Assembly (NCBI GenBank): GCA_963797015.1
Contig: CAWCNV010000012.1
Coordinates: forward strand, 124,001 to 188,000
Origin: JBBPZA01 sp963797015
GTDB lineage: Bacteria; Actinomycetota; Thermoleophilia; Solirubrobacterales; Solirubrobacteraceae
DNA length: 64,000 nucleotides
Direction: 5' to 3'
Positions 45,399 through 53,686 of the stretch are shown piece after piece. The notes beneath the pieces are model-generated. The model saw only the letters and a list, made by a program, of their open reading frames with translations, was not told the DNA's origin and ran no database searches. Position numbers and translations under genes: made by a program. The first letter of the stretch is position 1. The number at the start of each line of letters is the position of its first letter.

Positions 45399-47153
45399 AT
45401 GTCCGAGGCCACTGCCACCGCGCCGAGCCGCGACCTGTCGGTCACGAGCTTCGCGAAGGCGCTGGCGCTCGGGGAGATCCACGAGGACCTGGTCTTCCCG
45501 TACCCGCGCCCGACCGACGAAGAGGCCGCGCACGTCCGGGAGCTGATCGGCCGCTTCCGCGCCTACGCCGCCGAGCACGTCGACTCGCGGCGCATCGACG
45601 AGCAGCGCTGGATCGGAGACGAGGTGTTCACCGACCTCGGCGAACTGGGCCTGACCGGCCTCTACGTGCCGCGTGAGTACGGTGGCCAGGGCCTGTCCCA
45701 GACCGGCTATGTGCGCGTGTTCGAGGCGATCGGGCAGGTCGACGGCTCGCTCACCGTCGCGCTAGGGGTGCACCAGTCGATCGGCATGAAGGGGATCGTG
45801 CTGCACGGCTCCGACGAGCAGAAGGCGCGGCTGCTCCCCGACCTGGCCAGCGGTCGCCGGCTCGCGGGCTTCGCGCTGACCGAGCCCGAGGCCGGGTCGG
45901 ACGCCTACAACCTGCAGTCGCGGGCGGTGCGCCAGCCCGACGGCGCCTGGGTCCTCAACGGCGAGAAGCGCTACATCGGCAACGGCGGCCGGGGCTCGGT
46001 GTTCGTCACCTTCGCGCGCGCCGAGGTGGATGGCAAGGACTCCCACATCGCGCTGATCGTCGAGAAGGGCATGGAGGGCTTCGAGGCCGGCGAGCCCTAC
46101 GACACGATGGGCCTGCGCGGCAACAACCTGACCCCGCTCTACTTCAAGGACGTCCGCGTGCCGCCCGAGAACGTGCTGGGCGAGCCGGGCCAGGGCTTCC
46201 GCATCGCGATGGAGGTTCTCAACAACGGCCGCCTGTCGCTCGGGACCGGCTCGGTCGGCCTGGCCAAGCGGCTGATCGACCACGCGCTCGAGCACGTGAC
46301 CGAACGGCGCCAGTTCGGCCGCCCGCTGGCCGACTTCGACATGGTCGAGGACAAGATCGGCTGGATGGTCTCCTACCTGTTCGGCGTCGAGTCGATGGCC
46401 TACCTGACGACCGGCCTCGTCGACGCGGGCGTCGCCGACTACTCGGTCGAGTCGGCGATGACCAAGGTCGCAGGGACCGAGTTCGTCTGGTACCAGGCCA
46501 ACCGCGCCATGCAGCTCAAGGGCGGCGCCGGCTACCTGCGCTCCGAGCCCTACGAGCAGATCATGCGCGACATCCGGATCTTCCCGATCTTCGAGGGCGC
46601 CAACGATGTGCTGCGGTCGTTCATCGCGCTCTCGGCGCTCAAGCCGCTCGGCGAGGAGCTCGAGCTGCTCGGGTCGGCCGACCTGTCCCAGCCGCTGCAG
46701 CTCGTGGGTGCCTACGCGGGCTACCTGGTCGGCCGCCTGCAGCGCGAGGTGCGCCCCGACAGGGTCACGCGCGCGCACGAGCGGCTGGCCTCGCTCGCCG
46801 GGCCGGTGTCAGACCAGGTCAAGCGCCTGCGCTCCGTCGGCGAGGGGCTGCTGCGCGAGCACGGCAAGGGGATCGCCGACAAGGGCATGGCCCACCACCG
46901 GCTGGCCGACGCGCTGGGCGACGTCTACGCGCAGATCGCCGTCCTGTCGCGCGTGACGGCGATCCTCGAGGAGCAGGGAGTGGAGGCCTCGGGCCAGGAG
47001 CTGTTCATCGCCGAGACGTTCTGCACGCGCGCAGCACACCGCGTGGAGTCCGAGCTCGACCGGATCGGCGACAACGACGACGAGCGCATGCACTCGATCG
47101 CGCGACTGGCCTACAAGCGCGGTGCCTACGGCTACGCGCTGTACGAGGACTAG
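45399..47153 (+). CDS. Acyl-CoA dehydrogenase, long form
   Basis: 584-residue flavoenzyme oxidising acyl-CoA to trans-2-enoyl-CoA. ACAD core: REYGGQGLSQTGYVRVFEAI, FALTEPEAGSDAYNLQSRAV (FAD/substrate), RRQFGRPLADFDMVEDKIG, and IFPIFEGANDVLRSFIAL with the putative catalytic Glu ~398. About 150 C-terminal residues beyond the core (VRPDRVTRAHERLASLAGPV onwards) resemble the extra helical domain of very-long-chain enzymes. The ATG start gives MSEATATAP; the longer open frame upstream is antisense overlap. It converges with the next gene, sharing CTAG at the stops. Confidence 0.9.
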   Translation: MSEATATAPSRDLSVTSFAKALALGEIHEDLVFPYPRPTDEEAAHVRELIGRFRAYAAEHVDSRRIDEQRWIGDEVFTDLGELGLTGLYVPREYGGQGLSQTGYVRVFEAIGQVDGSLTVALGVHQSIGMKGIVLHGSDEQKARLLPDLASGRRLAGFALTEPEAGSDAYNLQSRAVRQPDGAWVLNGEKRYIGNGGRGSVFVTFARAEVDGKDSHIALIVEKGMEGFEAGEPYDTMGLRGNNLTPLYFKDVRVPPENVLGEPGQGFRIAMEVLNNGRLSLGTGSVGLAKRLIDHALEHVTERRQFGRPLADFDMVEDKIGWMVSYLFGVESMAYLTTGLVDAGVADYSVESAMTKVAGTEFVWYQANRAMQLKGGAGYLRSEPYEQIMRDIRIFPIFEGANDVLRSFIALSALKPLGEELELLGSADLSQPLQLVGAYAGYLVGRLQREVRPDRVTRAHERLASLAGPVSDQVKRLRSVGEGLLREHGKGIADKGMAHHRLADALGDVYAQIAVLSRVTAILEEQGVEASGQELFIAETFCTRAAHRVESELDRIGDNDDERMHSIARLAYKRGAYGYALYED

Positions 47154-47854
47154 AACAGCGTCGAGGGCGGATCGGGCGGGTCATCGGGCCGCGGCACGCG
47201 CGGTGCGGAGCGCCGCCCCGGAAGCGCCACGGTCGGCTCCTCGGCGTCGCGCGGTGCAGGCTCGGTCTGCTGCTCGCCTCCGCGGGGCGAGGGCTGTCGC
47301 ACAGTCGGCTCCTCGCCGCGCCGGCGGACCGGCTCCCTGGTGGCTCGCCCGGGGGGACTCTCCTCCGCGGCCGGCGCACGCTCCGCCGGCAGCGGCGGCT
47401 CCGGCCGGTGGGCCGCGCGCATCCGGTAGCCCGCGTAGGCGAGCAGGCCGGCATCGAGAAGCGCCACGAAGATCCCCCAGCGCACGCCGACCACGTCGCC
47501 GCCGTTCTGCCCCGGCTTGTCGATCAGGCGGTAGAAGAGCAGGAAGGCGACCCAGGCGCCCGCCACCATCACGATCGTCCCGTCGCCGCCCGGCAGGTGG
47601 AAGGCGCGGCCGGTGTTGCGCACGAAGAGCAGCACGCCGACCGAGATGGCGACCAGCAGCACCGCGACCTCGACGAACGAGAAGTCGCCGAAGGCGGTGA
47701 AGATGCGCGTGCGGCCGGTGCGGCCGTAGGTGACCGAGTACCAGGGCAGGACCATCGTCACGAACAGGCCGAAGGCGGCGGCGGCGGCGAGCCGCTGCTC
47801 CGGCGCCAGTCGAGACGCGTCCCGGCGGCGACCCGAGGTGGTGGGACCGGGCAT
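47150..47854 (-). CDS. Four-helix membrane protein with acidic Pro-rich tail (hypothetical)
   Basis: 234 residues. Four membrane segments (AAAAFGLFVTMVLPW, EVAVLLVAISVGVLLFV, TIVMVAGAWVAFLLFY, GIFVALLDAGLLAYAGY) occupy residues ~23-145. The cytoplasmic tail is Pro/Glu/Arg-rich and contains EEPTV twice, which may be Thr-phosphorylation sites as proposed for the MceG PTR motifs. ATG start. It overlaps the acyl-CoA dehydrogenase stop by four bases. Function unknown. Confidence 0.7.
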   Translation of the reverse strand: MPGPTTSGRRRDASRLAPEQRLAAAAAFGLFVTMVLPWYSVTYGRTGRTRIFTAFGDFSFVEVAVLLVAISVGVLLFVRNTGRAFHLPGGDGTIVMVAGAWVAFLLFYRLIDKPGQNGGDVVGVRWGIFVALLDAGLLAYAGYRMRAAHRPEPPLPAERAPAAEESPPGRATREPVRRRGEEPTVRQPSPRGGEQQTEPAPRDAEEPTVALPGRRSAPRVPRPDDPPDPPSTLF

Positions 47855-47882
47855 CGTGAGGATGGTACGCGGGCCCGGAGCG

Positions 47883-48257
47883 CTAGGAGATCGGTATCTC
47901 CTCGACTTCCACCTGCTCCGGCGGCGGAGCGTTGAGGCGGTCGAGGTAGTAGTCGATCAGCGCTCGCAGGGCGACGAGCAGCTCGCGTAGAGCGTCGCTG
48001 AACTGGCCGCGCAGCTCGCCCGGGACCAGACCCCGGGCCACCTCGGCGAGCAGTACCGCCGTGCGCTCGAAGAGCAGCACGAGGTCGGCCAGGTCGGCGC
48101 TCGGGAGCGTGTCGGCGGGGCGGCGCGGGACGTCGTAGCCGCGCGGTGGCGGGCGCTCTGAGGCGATGCGCTGCGCCGCCTCAGCGGTCGCGCGCACCCG
48201 CCCGCGCAGGGCGTCGAGCGAATCGTCACCGGTGGGCCGCGCCTCAGCCCGGTCCAT
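47883..48257 (-). CDS. Small helical protein downstream of the ArsA-like ATPase (hypothetical)
   Basis: 124 residues, almost entirely helical: DSLDALRGRVRATAEAAQRI then ADLADLVLLFERTAVLLAEV and SDALRELLVALRALIDYYLD, ending in an acidic EQVEVEEIPIS. The ATG lies 14 bases inside the end of the ArsA-like gene, so it is translationally coupled. It could be a partner of the ATPase. No family recognised. Confidence 0.65.
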   Translation of the reverse strand: MDRAEARPTGDDSLDALRGRVRATAEAAQRIASERPPPRGYDVPRRPADTLPSADLADLVLLFERTAVLLAEVARGLVPGELRGQFSDALRELLVALRALIDYYLDRLNAPPPEQVEVEEIPIS

Positions 48258-49419
48258 CGAAGCTCACCTTCAGTGCCCCCTCCTCGAAGGTCGCCGCAGA
48301 GGGACGGTACTCGTTCAGCGCCGGCGGCAGCATGATCGTGCGCCGCTGGCCGTCGACCCCCACCACGAGCTCCAGCCCGATCTTCTTCAGCGATACCGAC
48401 CCGCGCTCGGCGAACGGCAGCGCGAGGCGCAGCGTGGCCCCGTCGTCCTGCACGTCGAGCTCGAGCGGGAGCGTGCGGTGAAGGACCTCCTCGCAGGCCA
48501 CGTCGTCGTAGAGCGCGTCGGCCAGGCGGTCGAGCATCCGCGGGCCGATCACCTCGGTCTCGAAGTACGGCGCGGTGAGGACCGGGACGGGCGCGAAGGC
48601 CGAGTGCACGAGCTCGAGCTGCTCCTGCTGGTGCCGGCGCCAGGCGCCGAAGTAGGTGCCCTCGACGGCGTCGGGGAACACGCGGTTGACCACCACGGCG
48701 TCGGTCAGGTAGCCGTACAGGTTGAGATAGGTGAAGGTGCGCATGGCCTCGCCGATGACCATGCGGTCGGGGTTGAGCACGAGCCGTACGCTCACGTGCG
48801 AGCCGTCGCGCAGGATCTCGTTCATCGCGATCAGGTTGCGCACGAGCGTCCCCACCTCGGCGAACACCGCCTCGCCCGGGAGCGAGACGTCGAGCAGCGT
48901 CCTCGCCAGCGGCCGCGCCGCGGCCACGATCTGGTGCTCGCGGGGAAAGACCTTCTCGAGCCACCAGCGCGCGACGTCGGGGAAGGAGAGCAGCCGCAGC
49001 GTCTCGCCCGTCGGCGCGCAATCCACCACGAGGACGTCGAAATCGCCCTGCTCGTGGTGGAGCTTGAGCTGCAGCAAGGAGAAGAGCTCGTCGAGCCCGG
49101 GAGGGACGGTCAGCTCCTCGGCGACGATCCTGTTCGCGCCCTGGTCGACGAGCATCTCGCCGAGCCATTCCTGCACGGCAGCCCAGTTGCGCTCCATCTC
49201 CTGCTGGGCCTGGACCTCCTGGCCCCAGAGGCCGTCGGAGACCGGCGTGGGGTCTGCGCCGAGCTGCGCGCCGAGGGCGTCCGAGAGGCTGTGCGCCGGG
49301 TCGGTCGAGAGCACGAGCGTGCGCTTCCCGCGCTCAGCGCAGCGCCGCGCCGTGCACGCCGCCACCGACGTCTTGCCGACGCCGCCCTTGCCCGTGTAGA
49401 GGATCGTGCGCGGGATCAT
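48244..49419 (-). CDS. ArsA/Get3-family ATPase
   Basis: 391 residues. Deviant Walker A GKGGVGKTS (10-18), switch I DPAHSLSDALG, switch II DCAPTGETLRLLSFP, and a C-terminal HSP20-like beta domain (LELDVQDDGATLRLALPFAE, GALKVSF) as in many single-domain bacterial ArsA homologues. Arsenite-binding Cys residues of the plasmid pump are not evident and no arsB/arsR is nearby, so arsenic extrusion is unlikely. A role as a targeting or assembly factor is more plausible. The ATG overlaps the upstream epimerase stop (ATGA), and a small helical gene follows with a 14-base overlap. Confidence 0.87.
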   Translation of the reverse strand: MIPRTILYTGKGGVGKTSVAACTARRCAERGKRTLVLSTDPAHSLSDALGAQLGADPTPVSDGLWGQEVQAQQEMERNWAAVQEWLGEMLVDQGANRIVAEELTVPPGLDELFSLLQLKLHHEQGDFDVLVVDCAPTGETLRLLSFPDVARWWLEKVFPREHQIVAAARPLARTLLDVSLPGEAVFAEVGTLVRNLIAMNEILRDGSHVSVRLVLNPDRMVIGEAMRTFTYLNLYGYLTDAVVVNRVFPDAVEGTYFGAWRRHQQEQLELVHSAFAPVPVLTAPYFETEVIGPRMLDRLADALYDDVACEEVLHRTLPLELDVQDDGATLRLALPFAERGSVSLKKIGLELVVGVDGQRRTIMLPPALNEYRPSAATFEEGALKVSFDGPG

Positions 49420-50897
49420 GGGACCGGCGCCGAGGCCGGAGCGACCTCGAGCTCGGCTTCGCTCTGCGCGCGGTTGCCGGCGAGGTCGCGGGCCTCGAGG
49501 CGGACCGTGTAGGTACCGGGCTCGGCCGGCGTGAAGGTGACGTAGCGCGTGCCGTACCGGAACCTCGCGCTCGTGGACAGCACGGTTCCGCCCTCCGGGC
49601 TTTCGATCGCGACGTCCACCTCGGAGGCCTTGTCGAGGCGGAAGCGCACGCGCGTCGTCTCGCCGGCGACGGCGCTGCGTGTCACCAGCCTGGTCCGGGG
49701 CGGCGTGCGCAGGTAGCCGTCCCAGCGCACGAACGTGTCGCAGTAGACCGACTCGCCGCCGAAGCGGTCGCACAGGCGCTCCAGGAAGCTCTGCGCGAGC
49801 GTGTAGTAGTCGAGCGTCGCCTCGCTGCCGCCCAGGTCGTAGAGCGCCCACGCGCCGGTGTCGTAGAGCGGCAGCTCCGCCCGCGCCTGCGCGTCGCCGG
49901 CCTTGGCCAGCCGCCGCGCCACCCGGTCCGAGAGCTCGTCCGCCGTCGTGTAGAGCCCGAGCACGGTCTGCAGGAACGCGTTGATGATCTTCTGGCCGGG
50001 GTCGAAGCTGTACTGCAGGTAACGCGCTCCGGCGGCGGTCTTCACCCGCACCCCGGTGGGTGGCGGAAGGCGGAAGAGCTTGAGCGCGCGCGGGACGATC
50101 GCCCGCCAGCGATCCTCGCCCAGGCGCGTGATCGCACGGCTGAGCGCCTGCAGCCCGGTGGCCTGTGCCATGCCGCTCACCCACGGTGGGCTGCCGCCGC
50201 CGAACGAGAAGTAGTACTCCCACGCGAGCGCGCTCCCGCGTCTGGCCGCGAGCGGCACCATCTCCTCGAACAGCCGGCGCAGGCGAGTGTCCTGGTCGCC
50301 CGCCGTCCACAGCCCGTTGGCCCTGCCGAAGGTGCCCAGTGGCTGGATCTGCAGTCCCTGCCCGGCGTAGTACTGCCACACGATCTCCGAGCCGGCGAAC
50401 TCGATCCGCCCGCCGGGGGCGGGGAGCGACGACGTCTTGCCCCAGAGCTGGCTGTTGCGCCGCAGGATCAGGGTCAGGGCGGGAACGCGCGAGGGGGAGA
50501 GGCGGCGGTCCGCCGCGATCTGGTCCGCGGTGGTCGTGACCGCGCGCAGCTCGCGGCGCCGCCGGCCACCCACGTGGCGAGCGGCGCGCACCGCGCGGTC
50601 GTAGGCGGCACGGGCGCGCCCCGCCGTCGGAGCGTCGAGCGAGCCCTTGTCGCGCAGGCGTGCCAATTCGCGTTTGAAGGTCCGCGTGCGCTCGGAGCCG
50701 GTGCTCGACGCGGCGGAGCGGGCCGATGCCGCCGCGGCGGCGGTCGGGCCGGCCGGCGCGGGCAGGTAGGGGTCGTCGGCGGGCGCGGCGCGCGCTCCCT
50801 CGACGACCAGCACGGGCGCCGCCGGCGCGGGGGCGGGCGCGGCGAGCGGAGTCGACAGCGAGGCGGCGAGTGCGGCGGCGATCGGCGTGTAACGCAC
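49416..50897 (-). CDS. Exported D-glucuronyl C5-epimerase-family protein
   Basis: 493 residues with a signal peptide (RYTPIAAALAASLSTPLAAP). The middle matches the glucuronyl C5-epimerase C-terminal domain: WEYYFSFGGGSPPWVSGMAQ, KIINAFLQTVLGLYTTADEL, YDTGAWALYDLGG and LDYYTLAQSFLERLCDRFGG. An Ig-like beta domain follows (TRVRFRLDKASEVDVAIESP to AELEV). The enzyme family inverts the C5 of glucuronic acid in polysaccharides such as heparan or alginate-like polymers, and the bacterial substrate is unknown. GTG start. First gene of an operon with the ArsA-like ATPase and a small helical protein. Confidence 0.82.
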   Translation of the reverse strand: MRYTPIAAALAASLSTPLAAPAPAPAAPVLVVEGARAAPADDPYLPAPAGPTAAAAASARSAASSTGSERTRTFKRELARLRDKGSLDAPTAGRARAAYDRAVRAARHVGGRRRRELRAVTTTADQIAADRRLSPSRVPALTLILRRNSQLWGKTSSLPAPGGRIEFAGSEIVWQYYAGQGLQIQPLGTFGRANGLWTAGDQDTRLRRLFEEMVPLAARRGSALAWEYYFSFGGGSPPWVSGMAQATGLQALSRAITRLGEDRWRAIVPRALKLFRLPPPTGVRVKTAAGARYLQYSFDPGQKIINAFLQTVLGLYTTADELSDRVARRLAKAGDAQARAELPLYDTGAWALYDLGGSEATLDYYTLAQSFLERLCDRFGGESVYCDTFVRWDGYLRTPPRTRLVTRSAVAGETTRVRFRLDKASEVDVAIESPEGGTVLSTSARFRYGTRYVTFTPAEPGTYTVRLEARDLAGNRAQSEAELEVAPASAPVP

Positions 50898-50907
50898 CGG
50901 CGGATGG

Positions 50908-50913
50908 TACCCT
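50908..50913 (+). promoter_or_regulatory. Possible -10 box (TACCCT)
   Basis: TACCCT lies 36 bases before the ATG at 50950 in the short gap between divergent genes. A second candidate, TAGACC, lies at 50925-50930. Confidence 0.35.
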
Positions 50914-50949
50914 CGCTCGGCTCGTAGACCCGAAGGCTCGCAGCCCAGA

Positions 50950-52056
50950 ATGCGCCGGATCGTCCTCCCTCTCCTCGTCCTGCTGGCCCTTGCCGGGGCG
51001 GCTCTGGGCGCGTCCGCTTGCGGCTCCTCCTCCTCGGGCGACGACGCGCAGGGCATTCTCAAGGACACGTTCGGGGGCGGGCACAACGTCAAGAGCGGGA
51101 AGGTGGACCTCGCGCTGGGCTTCAAGGCCGCCGGAGGCGCGTCGCAGGCGCCGCTGTCGCTGCGCCTGCTCGGCCCGTTCGAAAGCCTGGGTACGGGCAA
51201 GGTGCCGAAGTTCGACCTCAACGCGGCGATCGGCGCCGGCAGCCAGCAGCAGACGCTCGGCGCGGTCTCGACCGGCACGAGCCTGTTCTTCAAGGTCGAC
51301 GGCAAGGCGTATGCCGCGCCGCCCGCTCTGTACGCCCAGTTCCGCCAGGGCTTCGTACAGGCGCAGCAGAAGTCCAAGCAGGCGAAGAGCGGGACGCTGA
51401 GCGCGCTCGGCATCGACCCCATGAAGTGGCTGAAGGATCCGCAGGTGCGCCCCGACCAGCAGGTCGGCGGGGTCGAGACCACGCACGTCAGCGCGGGCGT
51501 CAACGTCGGCGCGTTCGTCGACGACCTCTCAAAGCTCCTGGGGCGCGTGAATCTCAACGGCTCGCAGGGCTCCGTCACCATCACCCCGCAGCAGCGCCAG
51601 CAGCTGGTCGACTCGATCGTCACCCCGCGCGTCGACGTCTGGTCGGGCAAGGACGACAAGACGCTGCGCAAGCTCACGGTGACGCTCAATTTCAAGCCCT
51701 CGGGCGCCGGCTCCTCGGCCAGCAGTGGCGGCTCGCTGAACTTCACGCTGCTGCTCACCAACCTCAACCGCCCGCAGGCCATCGTGCCGCCTGCGAACCC
51801 GCGCAGCTTCAGCGAGCTCACCCGCCAGCTCAAGGGCCTTGACCTCTCCTCGCTCGGCCTCGGCGGCGGCTCGAGCGCTTCCAGCGGCGCGACCGCCGGC
51901 TCCGCGGGGGCGACGGGCACCAGTGGCGCAGCCGCTCCGAGCACCGGCGGCACGGGCTCCGCCGGCGGCGGCGCCACGCAGGCCTACCAGGACTGCATCG
52001 CCAAGGCTGCCGGCGACGTGGCCAAGGCGCAGAAGTGCGCCGGGCTGCTGCCTTAG
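50950..52056 (+). CDS. Putative lipid-binding-type lipoprotein (LppX/LolA-like)
   Basis: 368 residues. The signal peptide ends in lipobox ASAC (Cys ~24). The body (KSGKVDLALGFKAAGG, GTSLFFKVDGKAYAAPPALYAQF, THVSAGVNVGAFVDDLSKLL, DVWSGKDDKTLRKLTVTLNF) has the alternating strand pattern of LppX/LprG/LolA-fold proteins that bind lipids at the cell surface. A Ser/Gly/Ala-rich low-complexity stretch precedes a C-terminal Cys-containing helix (AYQDCIAKAAGDVAKAQKCA). It is divergent from the epimerase gene. Fold assignment is by pattern only. Confidence 0.72.
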   Translation: MRRIVLPLLVLLALAGAALGASACGSSSSGDDAQGILKDTFGGGHNVKSGKVDLALGFKAAGGASQAPLSLRLLGPFESLGTGKVPKFDLNAAIGAGSQQQTLGAVSTGTSLFFKVDGKAYAAPPALYAQFRQGFVQAQQKSKQAKSGTLSALGIDPMKWLKDPQVRPDQQVGGVETTHVSAGVNVGAFVDDLSKLLGRVNLNGSQGSVTITPQQRQQLVDSIVTPRVDVWSGKDDKTLRKLTVTLNFKPSGAGSSASSGGSLNFTLLLTNLNRPQAIVPPANPRSFSELTRQLKGLDLSSLGLGGGSSASSGATAGSAGATGTSGAAAPSTGGTGSAGGGATQAYQDCIAKAAGDVAKAQKCAGLLP

Positions 52057-52063
52057 CCACCCT

Positions 52064-52069
52064 TATCCT
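52064..52069 (+). promoter_or_regulatory. Probable -10 box (TATCCT), leaderless start
   Basis: TATCCT lies 9 bases before the GTG at 52079, with no Shine-Dalgarno. Confidence 0.45.
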
Positions 52070-52078
52070 TCCGCTCGA

Positions 52079-53236
52079 GTGAGCACCGCCGCCCGCCAGG
52101 GGCCGGGCCTGCGCCGCTTCCTGCTGAGCGGTGAGGGCTGGCCCTACCTGCTCGTGCCCTTCATCCCGTTGGCGGTGGCGCTCGAGCTCATCCACGCCGC
52201 AGCGCCGGTGATCTTCTTCGCCGCCGCGGCCGGCGTGATCCCGACGGCGGCGCTGATGGGTCGCGCCACCGAGGAGCTGGCGGAGCGCTCGGGGCCGGGC
52301 ATCGGCGGCCTGCTCAACGTCACCTTCGGCAACGCGCCCGAGCTCATCATCGCCTTCTTCGCGCTGAGCAAGGGCCTGCAGGAAGTGGTCAAGGCCAGCC
52401 TGGTCGGCTCGATCCTGGGCAACATCCTGCTCGTCATGGGGGCCGCGATGCTCATCGGCGGCTTCCGCCCACGGTCCAGGAGCCGGCGCGGCAGCGGCAT
52501 GCAGCAGTTCAGCCGTCAGGCGGCGAGCGCGCAGGCTTCCATGCTGCTGCTGGCGATCGTCGCGCTCGCGATGCCGGCGGTCTACGAGCTCGTCGAGGGC
52601 TCCGGCCTGCCCAAGCCGGGCGCGGAGGCGGTGCACTACGGCGGCGAGGTCGAGACGCTGTCGCTGATCGTCGCCTGCGTGCTGCTGGGGTCCTATGCGG
52701 CCGGCCTGTTCTTCTCGCTGAAGACCCACCGCGACCTGTTCAACCCCGAGGGCGGCGAGGAGGCCGGCCACGAGACCTGGAGCGTGCGCCGCTCGGTGAC
52801 CGCGCTCGCGATCGCGGGCGCGGCCGTCGGCGTGATGTCCGAGATCCTCGTCGGCTCGATCGCCGAGACCGCCTCGAAGGTCGGGCTCAGCGAGTTCTTC
52901 ATCGGCGTGATCGTCGTCGCGATCGTGGGCAACGCCGCCGAGCACTGGGTGGCCGTCTACGTCGCGGCGAAGGACAAGATGGACCTCGCGATCAACATCG
53001 CGATCGGCTCCAGCGCGCAGATCGCGCTGTTCGTGGCGCCGCTGCTCGTCGTCGCCTCGTTCGTGGTCGGCGACTTCCCGATGGCGCTGGTGCTCAACGG
53101 CTTCGAGCTCGTGGCCCTGTTCTTCGCGGTGCTGATCGCCAACCACGTGACCAACGAGGGCCAGTCGACGTGGTACGAGGGCCTCCAGCTGCTGGCGGTC
53201 TACTTGGTTGTCGGCGTCGCTTTCTACTTCGCGTAA
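52079..53236 (+). CDS. Ca2+/H+ antiporter (CaX family)
   Basis: 385-residue inner-membrane cation/proton exchanger with about eleven helices. The two alpha-repeat signatures are clear: NVTFGNAPELIIAFFALSKG and AIVGNAAEHWVAVYVAAKDK followed by NIAIGSSAQIALFVAPLLV. The charged central loop (LKTHRDLFNPEGGEEAGHE) separates the halves. It expels Ca2+ or related cations using the proton gradient. The GTG start fits leaderless initiation; it lies 22 bases after the lipoprotein stop. A structured palindromic region follows its stop. Confidence 0.9.
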   Translation: MSTAARQGPGLRRFLLSGEGWPYLLVPFIPLAVALELIHAAAPVIFFAAAAGVIPTAALMGRATEELAERSGPGIGGLLNVTFGNAPELIIAFFALSKGLQEVVKASLVGSILGNILLVMGAAMLIGGFRPRSRSRRGSGMQQFSRQAASAQASMLLLAIVALAMPAVYELVEGSGLPKPGAEAVHYGGEVETLSLIVACVLLGSYAAGLFFSLKTHRDLFNPEGGEEAGHETWSVRRSVTALAIAGAAVGVMSEILVGSIAETASKVGLSEFFIGVIVVAIVGNAAEHWVAVYVAAKDKMDLAINIAIGSSAQIALFVAPLLVVASFVVGDFPMALVLNGFELVALFFAVLIANHVTNEGQSTWYEGLQLLAVYLVVGVAFYFA

Positions 53237-53245
53237 CGCCACGTG

Positions 53246-53349
53246 CCAGCGGGCCCGCTGGCGCCGCCTGGCAAGGACGCAGTCTGCGTGGCGTGCTCCG
53301 CACGCGAGCAGGCGAGGACGCCGCCAGGAGGTGATCAGCGGGCCCGCTG
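53246..53349. other. Structured element bounded by two copies of a GGGCCC-centred palindrome
   Basis: CCAGCGGGCCCGCTGG (53246-53261) is a perfect 16-bp palindrome, and CAGCGGGCCCGCTG recurs at 53336-53349. Between them lie ACGCAGTCTGCGT and GCGTGCTCCGCACGC hairpins and a long-range CCTGGC...GCCAGG pairing. It sits between the converging antiporter and acidic-protein genes, so it may be paired terminators, a small RNA or a non-autonomous repeat. Confidence 0.6.
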
Positions 53350-53356
53350 GGCTCGC

Positions 53357-53674
53357 TTATTCCCTGCCGACCTCTTGGTCGTCTTCCTCGAGCTCGTCCT
53401 CGTGCTCGTCGCCGTCGTCGGTGATCGAGTTCGGGCCGCCGGGGTGGTAGCGGACCTGGAAGCGCTCGAGCAGCTCGTCGCGCAGCGGCTCGTCGACGGG
53501 GACCTCGTCGGCCACGAGGACCCAGTCGGCGCCCTCGTACTCCTCCATGTTGAATATCTCCTGATCGAGCGACGGCGAGTCGTCGACGATGATCAGGACC
53601 TCGGTCTGGGGGTTGAAATAGGTGCCCGGACGGTTGATGAGCTCGTCGATCTCGAAGCGCCGGGGGTCGGGCAT
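53357..53674 (-). CDS. Small acidic protein (hypothetical)
   Basis: 105 residues, MPDPRRFEIDELINRPGTYF then EVLIIVDDSPSLDQEIFNME, with a very acidic tail (DDGDEHEDELEEDDQ). Cytoplasmic, with no membrane segment and no family recognised. TAGATT ends 6 bases before the ATG, fitting a leaderless transcript. Confidence 0.68.
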   Translation of the reverse strand: MPDPRRFEIDELINRPGTYFNPQTEVLIIVDDSPSLDQEIFNMEEYEGADWVLVADEVPVDEPLRDELLERFQVRYHPGGPNSITDDGDEHEDELEEDDQEVGRE

Positions 53675-53680
53675 GGCTTC

Positions 53681-53686
53681 AATCTA
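53681..53686 (-). promoter_or_regulatory. Probable -10 box (TAGATT), leaderless start
   Basis: On the minus strand TAGATT precedes the ATG of the acidic protein gene by 6 bases. It overlaps the 3' end of the next minus-strand gene. Confidence 0.4.

Noticed and set aside
48244..49419. Arsenite efflux ATPase
   Set aside because: ArsA-type motifs are present but there are no arsB, arsR or arsC genes nearby and the metalloid-binding Cys pattern is not evident.
53246..53349. Insertion sequence or CRISPR-like repeat
   Set aside because: Only two palindrome copies, no transposase, no target duplication and no regular spacers.
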